46,573 nt of DNA from Phytophthora quininea (taxonomy: Eukaryota; Oomycota; Peronosporomycetes; Peronosporales; Peronosporaceae), in the NCBI GenBank assembly GCA_011947345.1, contig JAAVTG010000130.1, positions 1 through 46,573 of the forward strand. Direction: 5' to 3'. The notes beneath the pieces were generated by a model. It was given only the letters and a program-made list of their open reading frames with translations. It had not been told where the DNA came from and did not search any database. Positions 20,115-30,999 of the stretch are shown piece by piece. The position numbers and the translations under genes are program-made. Each line of letters opens with the position of its first letter. The stretch's first letter is position 1.

Positions 20115-21553
20115 TTCTGTCCTGACGATCTTGCTCAGGCGATAGTCTGTTATAACTTCAAAAGTCTCAATATCAAACACCGGCTCGGTATGAATAAATC
20201 GCAGGCGTCTGAAATTGTCGATTATCCACTTAAGATGGATAATTTCATGCTCGATTAGTCGGTCATGTCCTACTATCCGACGGTAGTAAATGACATGGCG
20301 ATAAGGAAGAAGTCGCATGGTGTAGACATACATGAGCAAGTCCACGCCGTAGGATTCATAGTGTACTATTTCGCAATGTCTACCTGCTGATCGTTCACAT
20401 GCTCGAACTGCAAACCTACGTGAGGCGGCAGCGGGTAGTACCAATACCTAGTCGTCGATGATATCGCAAGCTCGTTTTGCTGTTGACAGCTCAACTGCGC
20501 GACGCGAAACCAATTTTCGTCGTAGTTGATGTCGATCATTTGTCCCACACGATTAAACTGCGCGTGCGGTGCTATCTCTTGAACAGTTTGCCAAAATACC
20601 ACAGACACAACACAATCGTTGAGTGTCGTGGAGGTATCCACCAGTCTTTTAGTTTTTGCCAACTGGACTTGAGCCTGGGAGTACAACAACTAATTAGATC
20701 GCACTTGCGAACAGAACGCAACGAAGTGAAAGCCCCCACCTGTTGTTTGTGTGATTACCAAGGTGCGGTACATTTCCGCGGTCTATCGAGCTCCATCTGT
20801 GCTTGCAAGGTGGCAAACCAAGCCGCAAGTTTTCGGTCATCGTGTAGGATCAATTTCGTGGTAGTCTACACGTGATTATATATCTGCCCGTCGGGGCACT
20901 AACAAGTAAACTAATCAAGAGAGGTGTACCATTCTGAAAAGAATCCAAGCCGTATTCGGCTTTTGGCAATTTTCATTACAGGCATGACTACGTGAAAAAT
21001 GGCACAACAATAACCTGGTCAATGATAATTCCTCCTCCAGAACAGCTATCTCAGTGAAGTCCTTGCCGCCAATGATCTCTGACGATCGCGCAAAACCAGT
21101 GTAGCTTCTTTGAAAATGACGTATAGCTTTTCGAAGCGTTGGTTTCCGTTCATTTTCAACTAAGGCATGCTGAATTCATTGAAAACCAAACGACGCATTA
21201 GAAATGACAATTAGAAACACGATTAGCTGTAGTACCTGAACGTTTGTCTTTTACCACAAGCACCGTGTATCATGAAAAATAACAAGTTGTAGTGGGCCGA
21301 GTTCGTCTTGTAAGTTGCATTAATGAGAAACACCCCAGGAAAACTAGCAAACATGCGACGCATGTGACTTGTCTGGATAACGATGCAATCCATAACGTCC
21401 TTTCAAAGCGTTTATGTCAGTGATGAAATAAAAGAAATTAAGCGATAATCTACGAACCCGTGTTGAGTAGACCCTGGCAATATTCCCATCAGCTTTTGTA
21501 AAGTCGTTCAGGAAAGCTGTGACGCGCTCATCAACAGTCGGGAAGGTGTTCCG
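20055..21553 (-). pseudogene. decayed ZSWIM-type MULE transposase
   Basis: Reading the minus strand from 21553, protein pieces appear in the right order for the oomycete ZSWIM/MULE family, separated by stops and frame changes. They are RNTFPTVDERVTAFLNDF, then the RNase H-like core start (MRRMFASFPGVFLINATYKT), then the second catalytic block (IIGGKDFTEIAVLEEE, LLLCHF), and finally a SWIM-like zinc-binding end at 20444-20200 (MRLLPYRHVIYYRRIVG). The SWIM C-x-H motif reads PYRH, so a zinc-binding Cys has become Tyr. The Asp of the first active-site block is Asn (INATYKT, where VDATYKT is usual). The element is dead. Confidence 0.65.
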
Positions 21554-21612
21554 ACTCTTTTTGCAGTCAAGTGACTAGATTATGGATGTATTTCGTGGTT
21601 GGTTCAGTCGTT

Positions 21613-21735
21613 ATATTTTCAGGACATACTACAGGATACGCTTGCGGTTCGCACCAGCACGTCCTAGCGTTCGAACTGTTGAAATGCCCTCGTTGTCAAC
21701 AACTCGGCGGTACACATGATAGGTCCTGAAAATAT
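21613..21735. repeat. 13-bp inverted repeat pair 97 bp apart
   Basis: ATATTTTCAGGAC at 21613-21625 and its exact complement GTCCTGAAAATAT at 21723-21735. It lies just beyond the 5' end of the ZSWIM relic (minus orientation) and could be a remnant of a terminal structure or a chance match. Confidence 0.4.
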
Positions 21736-23367
21736 CGTCATGAACTGCATGATTGTGGATAGTTACTTGCTCCGTTATCCAATCTGTACGTGTGAGTTTA
21801 ACGCAAAGAATGAGATTCGGGTTAATAGATTTACACGAATAAATTCAGGAGTTAGATCCAAGTACAGGTGACGCCAGAACACAATTAAAACCGATTGAGA
21901 AGGTGATTTGATCAAGGAGGCGGAGCCAAGTGGAGGTAACCCAGATCATCAAGTGGAACCGGAACAGATCTTATTTGGCACACTAAGAGGTGAATAATTG
22001 ATGGATTCATGCCAAGGCGGCCAGATCTCCAAGTGGTAGGTGTGGGCTTGGCAACCAGGTGACAATAGCCAGTTGCATATATAGAGTATACGGAAGATAG
22101 GTTTTGGGATGGTATCATATAGTCCCACTCGTAAGTTACTTTTAAGTGTAACCTATTAAAGTAACTTACGAGTGGGGCTATATGTGTAAACTATTAAAGT
22201 ACATAGTACCTTCCGACCATTCGGTACCACCGGAACTACATTGGCCTAGTCAAGCTTCGCCAATATCACTTAGGATCAAGCATTACTCGGGTGATCTGGG
22301 TAGCATACCGGCCAGACTCGCAGCTTATAACCACGTGTACCATGCAGGGATGCAATGTCTACTACTTGATACATTGATCCTCAATCCCCTCCCTATTCCG
22401 AAAAATCACGCTTCTGGAAACGTCAAATAAGAAACATGAAGTCAACACACTCATAAAGGGTACTGCGATCTTAGTTTCATTATCGGTCTCCAAATTCACG
22501 CTTAAGATACGAAACTACCAATATAAAAATATCCAAGTACGCAGAGCGAAGAATACAACGCTCCCTCTCCCCCACCAAGCCAATTGGTCTTGACTTATCA
22601 ACAATTTTCGAAGCACCCAAAACACGATATCGAGTCCGCCAACTGATACACATGATGCGCGCAATTTCAGCCGTCCACGGGTACCAGAGCACCCTTCCAT
22701 TAATGGGTGTATGAGGGTAGTAGAATTTCGGCAAATCCCACTACACCACACAACCTTAGGATCTTCTTTAAAGCAACTTCTTCTTTGACACCGGCGTCTC
22801 TTATTGTGGCGGACGGTGATCGAATAGGTCAGGTAGCACTCCCCGTCATCCTTCGTTTCGTTTCGTCGCTTAAAATTGACTTGTAGCTAATAACAATGCT
22901 ATATACTTGTCCTGTCGCTCATCGCTTTACCGACCGAAAGCTTGGCGCTATGAGGTCTCCTATAGTCCCCACGGCGTCTTCTTTGTCATCCTTAGACGAG
23001 AAGTGACTCACGGCGAAGATCTGACGAATGGACGGGTGTGTCGGGCTGACCTGTGTTGATTTGAAACTTTTCAAAGTGCCACAGCAGCTTGAGTACAAAT
23101 TCCAAACTGAGATTATGGCGGCCTTTCAAGACGTTCCCGAAGGAGGCCGTTCTTATGAACCTACAAATTTATCGCCACTGAACCAACCCGGGTTGCTTCT
23201 GGCACCATCAAGAACAGGTGTGGGAGAATGTGTGCACTGTTGTCAGGCTCCTCTTCGAGTTCACACCGTCACGCAGCGACAAGTGGCACGAGATGAGCTC
23301 AACCACACGCTGTACCTAACTTTCTTGTGGAGACAGAATGTACCGCCGCTAATCATGTACAGGTGCA
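21736..23367. other. AT-rich gene-poor stretch upstream of the kinesin
   Basis: No supported gene. It contains the long hairpin at 22116-22184. Short frames at 22182-22430 (+) and 22480-22751 (-) show no domain. The plus frame from 23028 runs into the duplicated AIM24 tail and is not a recognisable gene. Confidence 0.35.
22116..22184. repeat. 27-bp near-perfect inverted repeat (hairpin)
   Basis: Left arm 22116-22142 and right arm 22158-22184 pair over 27 bp with one mismatch around a 15-nt loop; the core is CACTCGTAAGTTACTTT. An overlapping direct repeat, GTGTAA(C/A)CTATTAAAGTA, starts in the loop and recurs just after the right arm. It resembles a terminal structure of a small non-autonomous element or a fold-back element. 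Confidence 0.8.
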
Positions 23368-23475
23368 GGAGAATCAAGTGGTGGCGGTGTCATGCCAACG
23401 ACTATAAAATGGCACCAAGTATTTTGAAGCCACTTTTTACTTAAGTTGCTTTTTCTTATGTTGCCTAAAACTTGC
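23368..23475 (+). repeat. AIM24 3'-end fragment, copy B of a dispersed duplication
   Basis: 23368-23394 matches 11969-11996 (coding end of AIM24) and 23417-23475 matches 12061-12131 (its 3' flank), in the same order with a shorter spacer. No further AIM24 exons are visible upstream, so this is a truncated copy. It ends about 190 nt before the kinesin start codon. Confidence 0.75.
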
Positions 23476-23664
23476 CGTTTGGCACACTTCTGTATCGGGT
23501 GAAGGCAGCCGATCTTCCGGCGTCCTCCACGCTCTGTGTGCGGGCCCAGCGGGGCATCTACGCGTGTCTAGAGCTTCCCCGCCTCTCATCTACCTGCCAC
23601 TCACACCTTCCCTGCAGCTCGCCCCTGGTAGCCTCTACAGCAGCCAAGAACTGCCGCTCTTCCT

Positions 23665-26600
23665 ATGGCGGACGACGACAACGCCTCGGTGCGCGTGGCC
23701 GTGCGCATCCGGCCGCTCATCGGCCGTGAGAAGGTGGAGCGCTGCGACGAGTGCGTGTCCGTGCTGGAGGAGGAGAACCAGATCGTCATGGGCAAGAACC
23801 GCGCCTTCACCTACGACTATGTGTTCGGCAAGTACGCGCAGCAGAGCGACATCTGGCGCTGCGTGGATCCGCTCATCAAGGCCACGTTCGATGGCTACAA
23901 CTCGACCATCTTCGCCTACGGCCAGACCGGCTCGGGCAAGACGTACACCATGGGCAGCGGCAGCTCTGTGCACATTCCTCCCGAGGACTACGGCATCATC
24001 CCGCGCGTCATCAGCTACATGTTTGACCAGATCGATAGCAAAATCCAGGACAAGCCGCACTACAAGGCAGAACTGAACATTAGGTTTCTGGAGATTTATG
24101 GCGAGGAGATCCACGATCTGCTCGTGACTTTGGGGACTCCACTGGAGAGAGCAAAGTGAGTTTACGAGAAGCAGAGAACGGAGAAGTGCAAGTGACTGGA
24201 GCCTCGGAAGTGCGGGTGGTGGATGGAGATGAGTGTATGCGGCTGTTGGAACGCGGGACGTTGTGTCGGACGACAGGGAGTACGCTGATGAACGCGCATT
24301 CGAGTCGATCACACGCTATTTTCACGGTCACGATGGTGCAGCATGTTCCTATAGGTGATGCGCCTGCTGACGGCATGGAAATGGCGGATGGCGACTATGA
24401 AACGAGGAGCTCGTATTTCAATTTCGTTGATCTAGCTGGCTCGGAGAGACAGAAGCGAACGCAAGCTGAAGGCAAACGACTGAAAGAAGGCATTGACATT
24501 AACAAGGGGCTGCTAGCACTGGGAAATGTCATTAGTGCTCTAGGTGACGACAAGAAGCGCGGAAAGGTCCATGTCCCGTATCGTGATTCCAAGCTGACGC
24601 GCATGCTGCAGGACTCGTTGGGTGGTAACAGCAGGACGCTTATGCTGACATGCGTGAGCCCTGCGGATGTCAACTTTGAGGAAACGTTGAATGCTTTAAA
24701 ATATGCCAACCGAGCACGGAACATCCAAAACAAGCCCGTGGTGAATCGCGACGAGGCATCTGCGCTAACCATGGAACTGCGTCGTCAAGTACAAGCACTT
24801 CAAATGGAAGTGCACCGCCTGCGCAACCCGGGGCTGTCCGAAAGCGAGCTGAAGATGGCCACAGTGGGGACCGATCTCATTGGAATGGCCAGCGACTTCG
24901 ATTCTTTCGGGAATCTTCGTACGCGTGCAGAGAATGCTGAAAGCGAGGTCGCGCGCTTGACTGCTGAGCTAAAGCGCGGCAAAACGCAGCTAGACCATTT
25001 GAAGGAGGAAATGATTGCTGCCCAAGCCGAGCGGGATTACTTGCGGTTATGCGTCGAGGAAAGCGCAGGTGGGAATTCAGCAACCCCTGAAGAGAAGGAA
25101 TCGAAATCCAACGTCTTGAAGGATCAACTCCGAACGATATGCGATTTGCAAGAGAAACTGCGAGCTGTTGAGCGAGACCGTGACAACGCCATGATGAATT
25201 TCCCGGGGCCTTCCATTCGGAACAGTGGGAACAGTAGCTCCCGTCCCGCAACTGCGCCTCCATTCACGTTACCCACTTTTGCTGAGGTTGACACGAAAAT
25301 GGGGACTGAATTACTTGAAAAAGCAGAAAAGGAAATCGAAAAGGAGACTGCGCTGCTTAACAAACTCAAAGAGGGAGAAAATGGCGACGACGCTGGAAAC
25401 GAAAGTGGTGGAAGCGGGGCGGATGGGAACAACTCAGCTGACGACATGGACATCGAAGAAGAAACCGAGGAAGAAGCCGATCGTATGCGGGTGTTCGAGA
25501 AGCGCCAACGCCACCTGGGCGAGTCAGTACAGGATCTTGCTCATGATATTTCGTTAAAGGAACAGCTCGTGCAGAATATTCGCCAGGCGCAGGAAAACTA
25601 TGAGCGTATGAAAACGTTTTACGAACAGAAGATGGCACAGATGGTGGAAGAAGTGCGGACTGCTCAAGTCGATCGCGACCACTTAGTTGAAGAGATTCAT
25701 CAGATTGAGCAAAAGGTTCAGACTGAAGGCGATTCGTCAGGCGGAAATGGGCGTCTGTCAAAGCTGTCTCGGGAACTGAAGGCGAAGGAGGACGAGTTGC
25801 AAGCTCTACGCAAGAAACAGAACGAGATGAACCGCTTCATGAACCAGAAAAAGAAGAACGAAATGCAGCTGCGTGTTCTCAACTCGGAAATCACAAATAT
25901 GAAGCGCCAAAAGGTTGACTTGGTCAAGAAAATGCACGAGGAGAGGAAGAGGTACGAAGACGAAGCCAAACAGCGCAGGCGTGAGATTATGAGTCTGAAG
26001 CGCAGCCAGCAGCGCGACAAGCAGCAGATTTTGCGCTTGGGGACGCAGAAGGATGCCCAGGAACGCGTTTTAAAGCGCAAGATGGAGGAAGTGACGGCAG
26101 CAAAGCAGCGGCTAAAACACCAACAGCAGCTGACTGCCCAAGCCCGAAAAATGAACGCTGCGCACGGTCGAAAGAAGAGCGCGGGAGCTAACCGCACTGA
26201 TCGCGACACCAAGTGGCTCTCTGAAGAGGTGAAGAAGCGCGCAGAAGAACAGCAAAAGCTTGAGCAACTGCAAAAAGAAAGAGAGATGGTTGCAAAGCAA
26301 ATGGAGGATCTTTATAAGCAGCGCGACAAGCTAGAAAAAGAGGTAAAGAGCTCGATCCCGTCCACGTCCAACATCCGCGATGTGTTGACCTCGCCGATGC
26401 AAAACTCTCCTCTTGGCCGACGTGCTAGTGGACGGAAAGAGAAGCTTACGCCAGCCGAAGAGCAACTGCTCTATGATCTGGAGGAGCGCATTGAAGCCTG
26501 CCAAGCTCAGTTGGAGTACAAGGAAGAAAAGATCTCGGAGATTGCTGACGATGCGCAAACGGTTGGCAGCGCCAATGCGCTGGCAAAGATCGAGACGACC

Positions 26601-28193
26601 CAGTCGCTACCAGAAGCAAGGACGCTCCTGAAAATGCTCTTTGGCATGGCAGTTGACGTTAAGAAACAGGATCAGCGGAAAGAACAGGAACTGGCAAAGC
26701 AGCAGGTGGAAATGGCGGATCTTGCGCGCCATCTCGAGCAAGAACGAGAGAAGACGATGCAGATTAAGCAGAGCTACGAAGAATCTCTACAGCGCGTGGT
26801 GAACGGCGGGTCGTCAGGTGATGGAGCCACACCCGAACAAGAGCCACTAGACGAACGAAGTCGCATTCTACTCTCTGTCTCTGAAGAACGGAACGCTGTC
26901 TTGAGAAAGAAGTGCGAGGAACTGGAAAGAGTCTCCCACAGCATGGACCAAGAAAAGCAAGCTATTGCGGCCGAGTTAGAACAGCAGCAACTAGACCTTG
27001 CGGCCAGTAGAGATCGTGTCCAGTATCTAGAGTCGCAGTTAACAAGACTGACTGCGTTGGTGCAGGGAGGCGATCAACCGACAGACCGCCCACGGATCAC
27101 CACCTCGTCGGCAGCAACACGTAAACCTGATGCAGTAGCATCACGGCAGACACCGACCGGCCCAGCTTCATGGGCTAACGAATTTGTTGACGACGATGAA
27201 GATATGGGCAGTGATGGACACGAAGGCGACCATGCGCACGACGACGATGTTCCCATGAGGAGCGACGAAGAAGAGAACGATCATGCCACTCGGTCAGTTG
27301 GGCAGGATCGCCGTCGCTTTAGAATGGAGTTGGATGGCATGAGTAGCAACGCAGAGTTCTCGTCCGTGTCGTCCCAGAAGGGACGGATTTCGCCGAATGC
27401 GCGGCACGACGGGCATGAGCACGACGACGGGGACGATGACGCCAATAAAGAGGACGCCATGGGCAGCGACGATTCCGCGTCTACCGGAACAGCAACCAAA
27501 TCGATCTTCTCACGGCTTTCCAACCCCACAAACTTCACGGGTATTCACAAGAACCGAGTGCGAGAGAGTGCGTCGAAACGTGAAATCCTGCAAAGTCGCT
27601 CGGAGCGGAATCGCTCGAGACGACTGAAGGACAAAGGCCAGCTCAAGCCGTCGCGATCGTCGAGTACCCCGACGGAGCAGTTTTTGGGGACACCTTCCGG
27701 ACTCAAGAACCCGCCGTCGTTTAAGAGCAACTCTGTGTTAGAGGTGCTTGCCAACATGAAGCGTGAGAACGAGTCCGAGCAGTACGTGAGCTCTTCGGGC
27801 TTGAGGCCGCCGATGTCCTACGTCACGACGGACCGCCCCCGCGATTACAACAGCGACGATAATTTGAACGATGGATTCGGTACGGCTCCACCTCCAGCGC
27901 CTGTTGGGGACGTGTACACTCGTCTTGCAGGCCAATACACTGCGTCTGCGAAAAGCAAACGACAGCACGCACCGGAATCTGCGCACTCGGAGCAGCCTGG
28001 AGATGCTGTGGACGAAGATGCGTATGGTATGGACCAGCATGGAGCTGAGGACGCCAACTACTCTGGCAACGAAGACGAGTTTACACCCGACTACGACCCG
28101 CTTCTAGGTGGCGAGAGCCTCCTCAAACAGGTTCACGACGACTACCGAGAGCGTTTAAACCAGCTCAACGCCGGGAACAAGACCACCGACTAA
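23665..28193 (+). CDS. KIF4: kinesin-4-like (chromokinesin/KIF4-type) motor protein (frameshift near 24126)
   Basis: An N-terminal motor, long coiled coil and acidic/Ser-rich tail, about 1,509 residues. Motor landmarks: RIRPL, P-loop GQTGSGKT (~residue 87), switch I NAHSSRSH (~210), switch II VDLAGSER (~254), then VPYRDSKLTRMLQDSLGG and LNALKYANRARNI, which closely match kinesin-4. The coiled coil runs from ~residue 370 to 1,130 and includes the family-typical ELKAKEDELQALRKK and KRQKVDLVKKMHEERKRY. The frame breaks after EEIHDLL; one more G (CTCGTGAC read as CTCGGTGAC) continues into GDFGDSTGESKVSLRE. Kinesin-4 motors bind chromosome arms or regulate plus-end microtubule dynamics and the central spindle. 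The Cys-rich DNA-binding tail of animal KIF4 is not seen. Confidence 0.93.
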
Positions 28194-28400
28194 ATCACGG
28201 AGAGATTGGACCCACCTCAGTACACGACCGTGTGCTTCATTCACACAACGGCAAAGAAAGTAAAGGAGAACAGAGCACGTGCGTAACCAAATAAAAATCA
28301 ATTGATGCTCTGGAGAATCAATGACAGAAATACATAAGCTGTCATGCAAACGCTTTGCCTACTTCCAGATACGCGCCAGGAAATAAAGCGAGCGGCCACC

Positions 28401-29132
28401 TCACACACGGTCCAGGATCTCTTGCTTGACGGAGAGATACTGTTGGTATGTGAGCTTGTGGATGGAGCTGCGGTAGCGAGTGACCTTGACCGACTTGAGC
28501 ATGTCCTCACTGACTGTACGGCGGTAGCCGGACTTCCTCATGAGCGACGTGATCGTCTCGAGGTGGTCCCAGCCCTGTTCTCGAGCGACCTGGGGCAGGT
28601 AAGTGGCGCTGTAAGGAGTACCACGAGAGTCGGTGAAGTCGATGATGATCCCGTGCGTGCCAATCTGCCACAAGACACACACAATGAGAACGATAGACAA
28701 CAGTATCTACAGGTCGTAGCGCACCTCCCAGTCATCGTAGCTGTCGGCGTCCTGGTAGTCGATGAGCAGCGACACGGAGCAGTGCAGACGCTGCATCTCC
28801 TGCGGCGCGATGGGATCGAAGCGGTGGTCGCGCAGCGCGCTCTTGAAGGTGAAGTCCCGCAGGTTGCGCAGCCTCGTGGGTGCTAGCGTGCCGATGCAGC
28901 CACGCAGCCGCGTAGCGCCCTGCTCCTCGATCTCCCACGTCACGAACAGCGGACTGGCGTATTCACGAAAAGGTTTTCAGAGAAAATCTTTGGCTCAAAG
29001 CCGCGGTAGGCGCAACGACAGCTATACGTACTATTCCTGCTGCACGTCGAAGCAGGGCGTGGGCTCGACGCCGCCGTCGAAGTGCGACTGCAGCGTGTCG
29101 AAGCAGAAGACGACCATCGCAGCGCTCGCCAT
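28401..29132 (-). CDS. AMMECR1: AMMECR1-domain protein
   Basis: Three minus-strand exons: 29132-29032, 28953-28725 and 28664-28401, joined across introns of 78 nt (GTACGT...CCAG) and 60 nt (GTGCGC...GCAG). The spliced frame is 198 codons with no frameshift, one of the few clean genes here. The protein aligns along its length with human AMMECR1: YPLFVTWEIEEQG, the invariant RLRGCIGT, FKSALRDHRF, CSVSLL, ATYLPQVAREQGWDH and KVTRYRSS. The Cys of RGCIGT is conserved. The biochemical role of the family is not settled; it is a small, widely conserved cytosolic/nuclear protein. The gene is convergent with the kinesin, with 207 bp between the stop codons. Confidence 0.93.
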
Positions 29133-30203
29133 CGTGGCTCGAGAACAGGAAGAAGGAAAGATTGCGACTCGCAATTTGCCCCAATCAGCGTGCTGCAATT
29201 TCAAGTGCACTTCCGACTTGGTGTTGGCGTTGGCCTTGGTAGGCAGCGGAAACGAACGCAGCGCAATGGATAGCAAAGTGCATTGCTTCAGACGACAATC
29301 AACGTGACTGTCGTAGCGAGAAATACACGACAAGAGCCTCTGCATGCTCGATAGCATCGTCGCAAAGCGAAACGACGGCCGGCAGTCAGCCAAGACAGAG
29401 AAACATCGCATCGTTTTCAATCCCAAATAGCTGAAGAACGAACTACGATGGTGTAGTACTGGAACTCGGGACGGTTGGCGTCTTGGCGCCTTGGCGCCTT
29501 CACCAAACCAATTTTTGATGGTCGTAAGCGATGACCGATGGTCGTAACTGAACTACCGCCGGCGCTTGTGGCAGCATGCACTTCCGCAACGATAGTCTCC
29601 CGTGTCGTTCACGGCACGGACTTGTTCCGCTTGAACCGTTAGGCCAGACGACTCGATAAGTCTCCATTGCAACAATACCAACTCACGTCTTGTAGAGAGC
29701 GCAGCTTGGTGATGTTCGACGCTGGAGGCGTTGCATGTTCGTATCCAGCGCACTCACTTGATTCTTTTGCGCGGAAGAAATCGTTGACTCACCCCGGCAC
29801 CGCCTGCGATCTGCCGCTGGGCATCCGGTTCGAAGCGGACCGGATGGATAGGAGCAGGAGCCTGCTTGAGCTGGGCACATGTTGCCTTTGACGGGCAAAT
29901 GTATAGCTTGGCGTTGACGGCGAGCGTCTTGCCATCGGGGCGATCCCATACGGCATTAGCGCCTAGTTTACGGCCGTCACAGCAGTCACGCTTCAATCAC
30001 CACCGAGGGAATGCCGGCCTGTCGTGCGTGACTCAGCTATGGTGACGAGCCTCTGCGGGGTCGACATGGGGACCGATGGCCTCTGTTGACGAGATGAGAC
30101 GCTCGTCTGCAAAATGTGACTTCGACACGAACTAGACGGAGTGGGGGTGCAAGCTCTACGGTGGCATTTTGGGGGTTAAAATACTAAATAGTGGCGACGT
30201 GCC
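29133..30203. other. intergenic with short direct repeats and one possible exon
   Basis: Contains a CTTGGCGC tandem near 29482-29500 and two copies of GATGGTCGTAA near 29517-29545. Apart from the exon-like frame at 29754-29996 nothing is supported. Confidence 0.35.
29754..29996 (-). CDS. possible exon of an unknown minus-strand gene
   Basis: From ATG 29996 the frame reads MKRDCCDGRKLGANAVWDRP, then LAVNAKLYICPSKATC and PIHPVRFEPDAQRQIAGGAG, and meets a consensus donor GTGAGT at 29792. A plausible acceptor (CTACAAG) lies at 29689, but the frame after it does not continue cleanly without one added base. I do not recognise the protein and cannot fix the 3' end. Confidence 0.25.
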   Translation of the reverse strand: MKRDCCDGRKLGANAVWDRPDGKTLAVNAKLYICPSKATCAQLKQAPAPIHPVRFEPDAQRQIAGGAGVSQRFLPRKRIK

Positions 30204-30997
30204 TCAGTCCTGTCGGGCTCCGTGCCGGATGCACACGCCGCGGCGCACTGCGCCCTTGTTGCAGCCAGCTTCTCGGCACCGGCGGCCTCCTCCGTGCGAG
30301 ACACAGAGATGGCCACCGACGGCGGATTTACTGCAGCCGCTGATCTCGCACCTCCGGCCGCCTCCATGCGCGATGCAGCGGCCTCCTTTCAGTGCCGTCT
30401 TAGCGCAGAGCGGCGCGCTGCAGCGCTTGCCGCCGCCGTGGGCAGAGCACAAGCCCCGGCAAGAGCCGACTTGGAACAGCCTTCCTCGCGGCAGCGCTTG
30501 CCACCGCCGTGCGCGATACAACAACCGCCTTCCTTGGCGCTCTTGACACAGCCTTCGTGCCGACAGCGGCGGCCGCCGCCGTGGGAAATGCAGAAGCCGC
30601 CGGTTTTGGCGCATTTGGCGCACGCGGGCACCTTGCAGAGCCGACTGGGCTTGTGGAACTCGCAGAAGGCGCCGAACGAGCTGTTGGCCTGGCGGTAGCA
30701 GTTCTTCTTGGAGCACATGACTCCGTCCTGCGGAGACGGCGCGACCTCGTCGTCGTTGGTCGCCGGGTTGGTGATAAAGCTGAGACTCATGCGCTCGCGC
30801 AGCACGGGCGAGCAGAGCGACGAGGTCTCGCTGGGGGTCGACGCCACACTGGTGGTGTCCGACTCGGACGGCGGCGAGTTCGTTTCGGGGATGGAAGAGC
30901 GGCGGGAGCTCGATGTGGTGGCCGTGGCGGATCTGCAACGGGAACTGCGGGCGACGTTGCAGCCCCCGCGGAGCAACGCGTCGTTGAGGTGATACAT
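30204..30997 (-). CDS. zinc-finger protein with WRKY19-type Cys/His repeats, copy 2 (frameshift near 30455)
   Basis: Paralogue of the protein at 16343-17346. After a Ser-rich N-terminus (MYHLNDALLRGG... SSLCSPVLRERMSLS) it carries about six zinc-finger-like units ending in HGGG: MCSKKNCYRQANSSFGAFC, LCKVPACAKCAKTGGFC, RCRHEGCVKSAKEGGCC, RCREEGCSKSALAGG, RCSAPLCAKTALKGGRC and RCEISGCSKSAVGGHLC, plus a final RCREAGCNKGAV. One missing G in the run complementary to 30454-30457 separates the last half into another frame; joined length is 264 residues. The greater number and tighter spacing of repeats distinguish it from copy 1. A role in nucleic-acid or protein binding is inferred from the fold only. 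Confidence 0.87.
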
Positions 30998-30999
30998 GT

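Noticed and set aside
20477..20875. 132-codon plus-strand frame
   Set aside because: It is antisense to the 3' half of the ZSWIM/MULE relic and has no domain.
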